DNA from: JBBSEZ01 sp038239195
Lineage (GTDB): Bacteria; Planctomycetota; Planctomycetia; Gemmatales; Gemmataceae
Length of the DNA: 15,368 nt
Assembly (NCBI GenBank): GCA_038239195.1
Contig: JBBSEZ010000233.1
Coordinates: 1 to 15,368, forward strand
Reading direction: 5' to 3'
The translations under genes and the position numbers were made by a program. Each line of letters starts with the position of its first letter. The first letter of the stretch is position 1. The notes below the pieces were generated by a model. It had not been told where the DNA came from and did no database searches. It saw only the letters and a list, made by a program, of their open reading frames with translations. This document shows positions 15,285 through 15,368 of the stretch, in pieces.

Positions 15285-15368
15285 ATGATACCAAATGACC
15301 TCACGATGCAGCACGAGCGCGTTGATGACATCCCGTTGCTAATCGGGTTGATGCAAAAACTGCATCTG
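15285..15368 (+). CDS. IS1634-type transposase, N-terminal fragment at the window edge
   Basis: Only 28 codons are visible, starting MIPNDLTMQHERVDDIPLL and continuing open to the edge. The opening ERVDDIPLLIGLMQKLHL is the characteristic start of IS1634/IS4-group transposases common in cyanobacteria and planctomycetes. A short stem CCGAT/ATCGG (15262-15280) lies just before the ATG. The left end of the insertion sequence should lie between the LamG gene start and the ATG, but a terminal repeat cannot be assigned without the other end. The call rests on a short match. Confidence 0.6.
   Translation, partial: MIPNDLTMQHERVDDIPLLIGLMQKLHL

Overview
The window is GC-rich and reads like a chromosomal accessory region of a planctomycete, most plausibly of the Gemmata/Gemmataceae type. 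This rests on the gene content: secreted SMP-30/sugar-dehydrogenase, WD40 and LamG-like proteins, a group II intron and an IS1634-type transposase. It is an inference from style; there is no taxonomic marker gene.

Layout, left to right. Positions 1-1348 carry the 5' part of a group II intron on the minus strand: the ribozyme 5' domains (727-1348) and the start of its reverse transcriptase (726 to the left edge). The reverse transcriptase stops looking like its family at about position 115, before the catalytic motif would be reached. Positions 1349-1951 have no gene. They hold the 5' exon of the intron, strong GC hairpins and three ~34-bp tandem repeats whose 14-bp core also abuts the intron boundary exactly.

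Positions 1952-9233 are a three-gene minus-strand operon, read right to left: a 474-aa protein of unknown function, a 741-aa protein with two HKD (phospholipase D-type) motifs, and a 1207-aa SNF2-type helicase. The genes are 11 bp apart and then overlap by 4 bp, as expected for subunits of one machine. A PLD nuclease with a SNF2 helicase and an uncharacterised partner is the composition of an anti-phage defence system. It may be a divergent form of the known Azaca type or something not yet described.

Positions 9234-9759 are a non-coding divergent region. From it, on the plus strand, start a 143-aa protein of unknown function and a 288-aa protein with a HEPN-type R-x4-H motif (9760-11060). This is a likely second, RNA-targeting defence or toxin module.

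From 11152 the character changes to ordinary planctomycete secreted proteins: a two-part beta-propeller protein (SMP-30-like plus glucose/sorbosone dehydrogenase), a WD40-type propeller, and on the minus strand a LamG-like lectin-fold protein. The right edge enters a transposase gene. The candidate defence genes therefore lie between a group II intron and an insertion sequence, a typical island arrangement.
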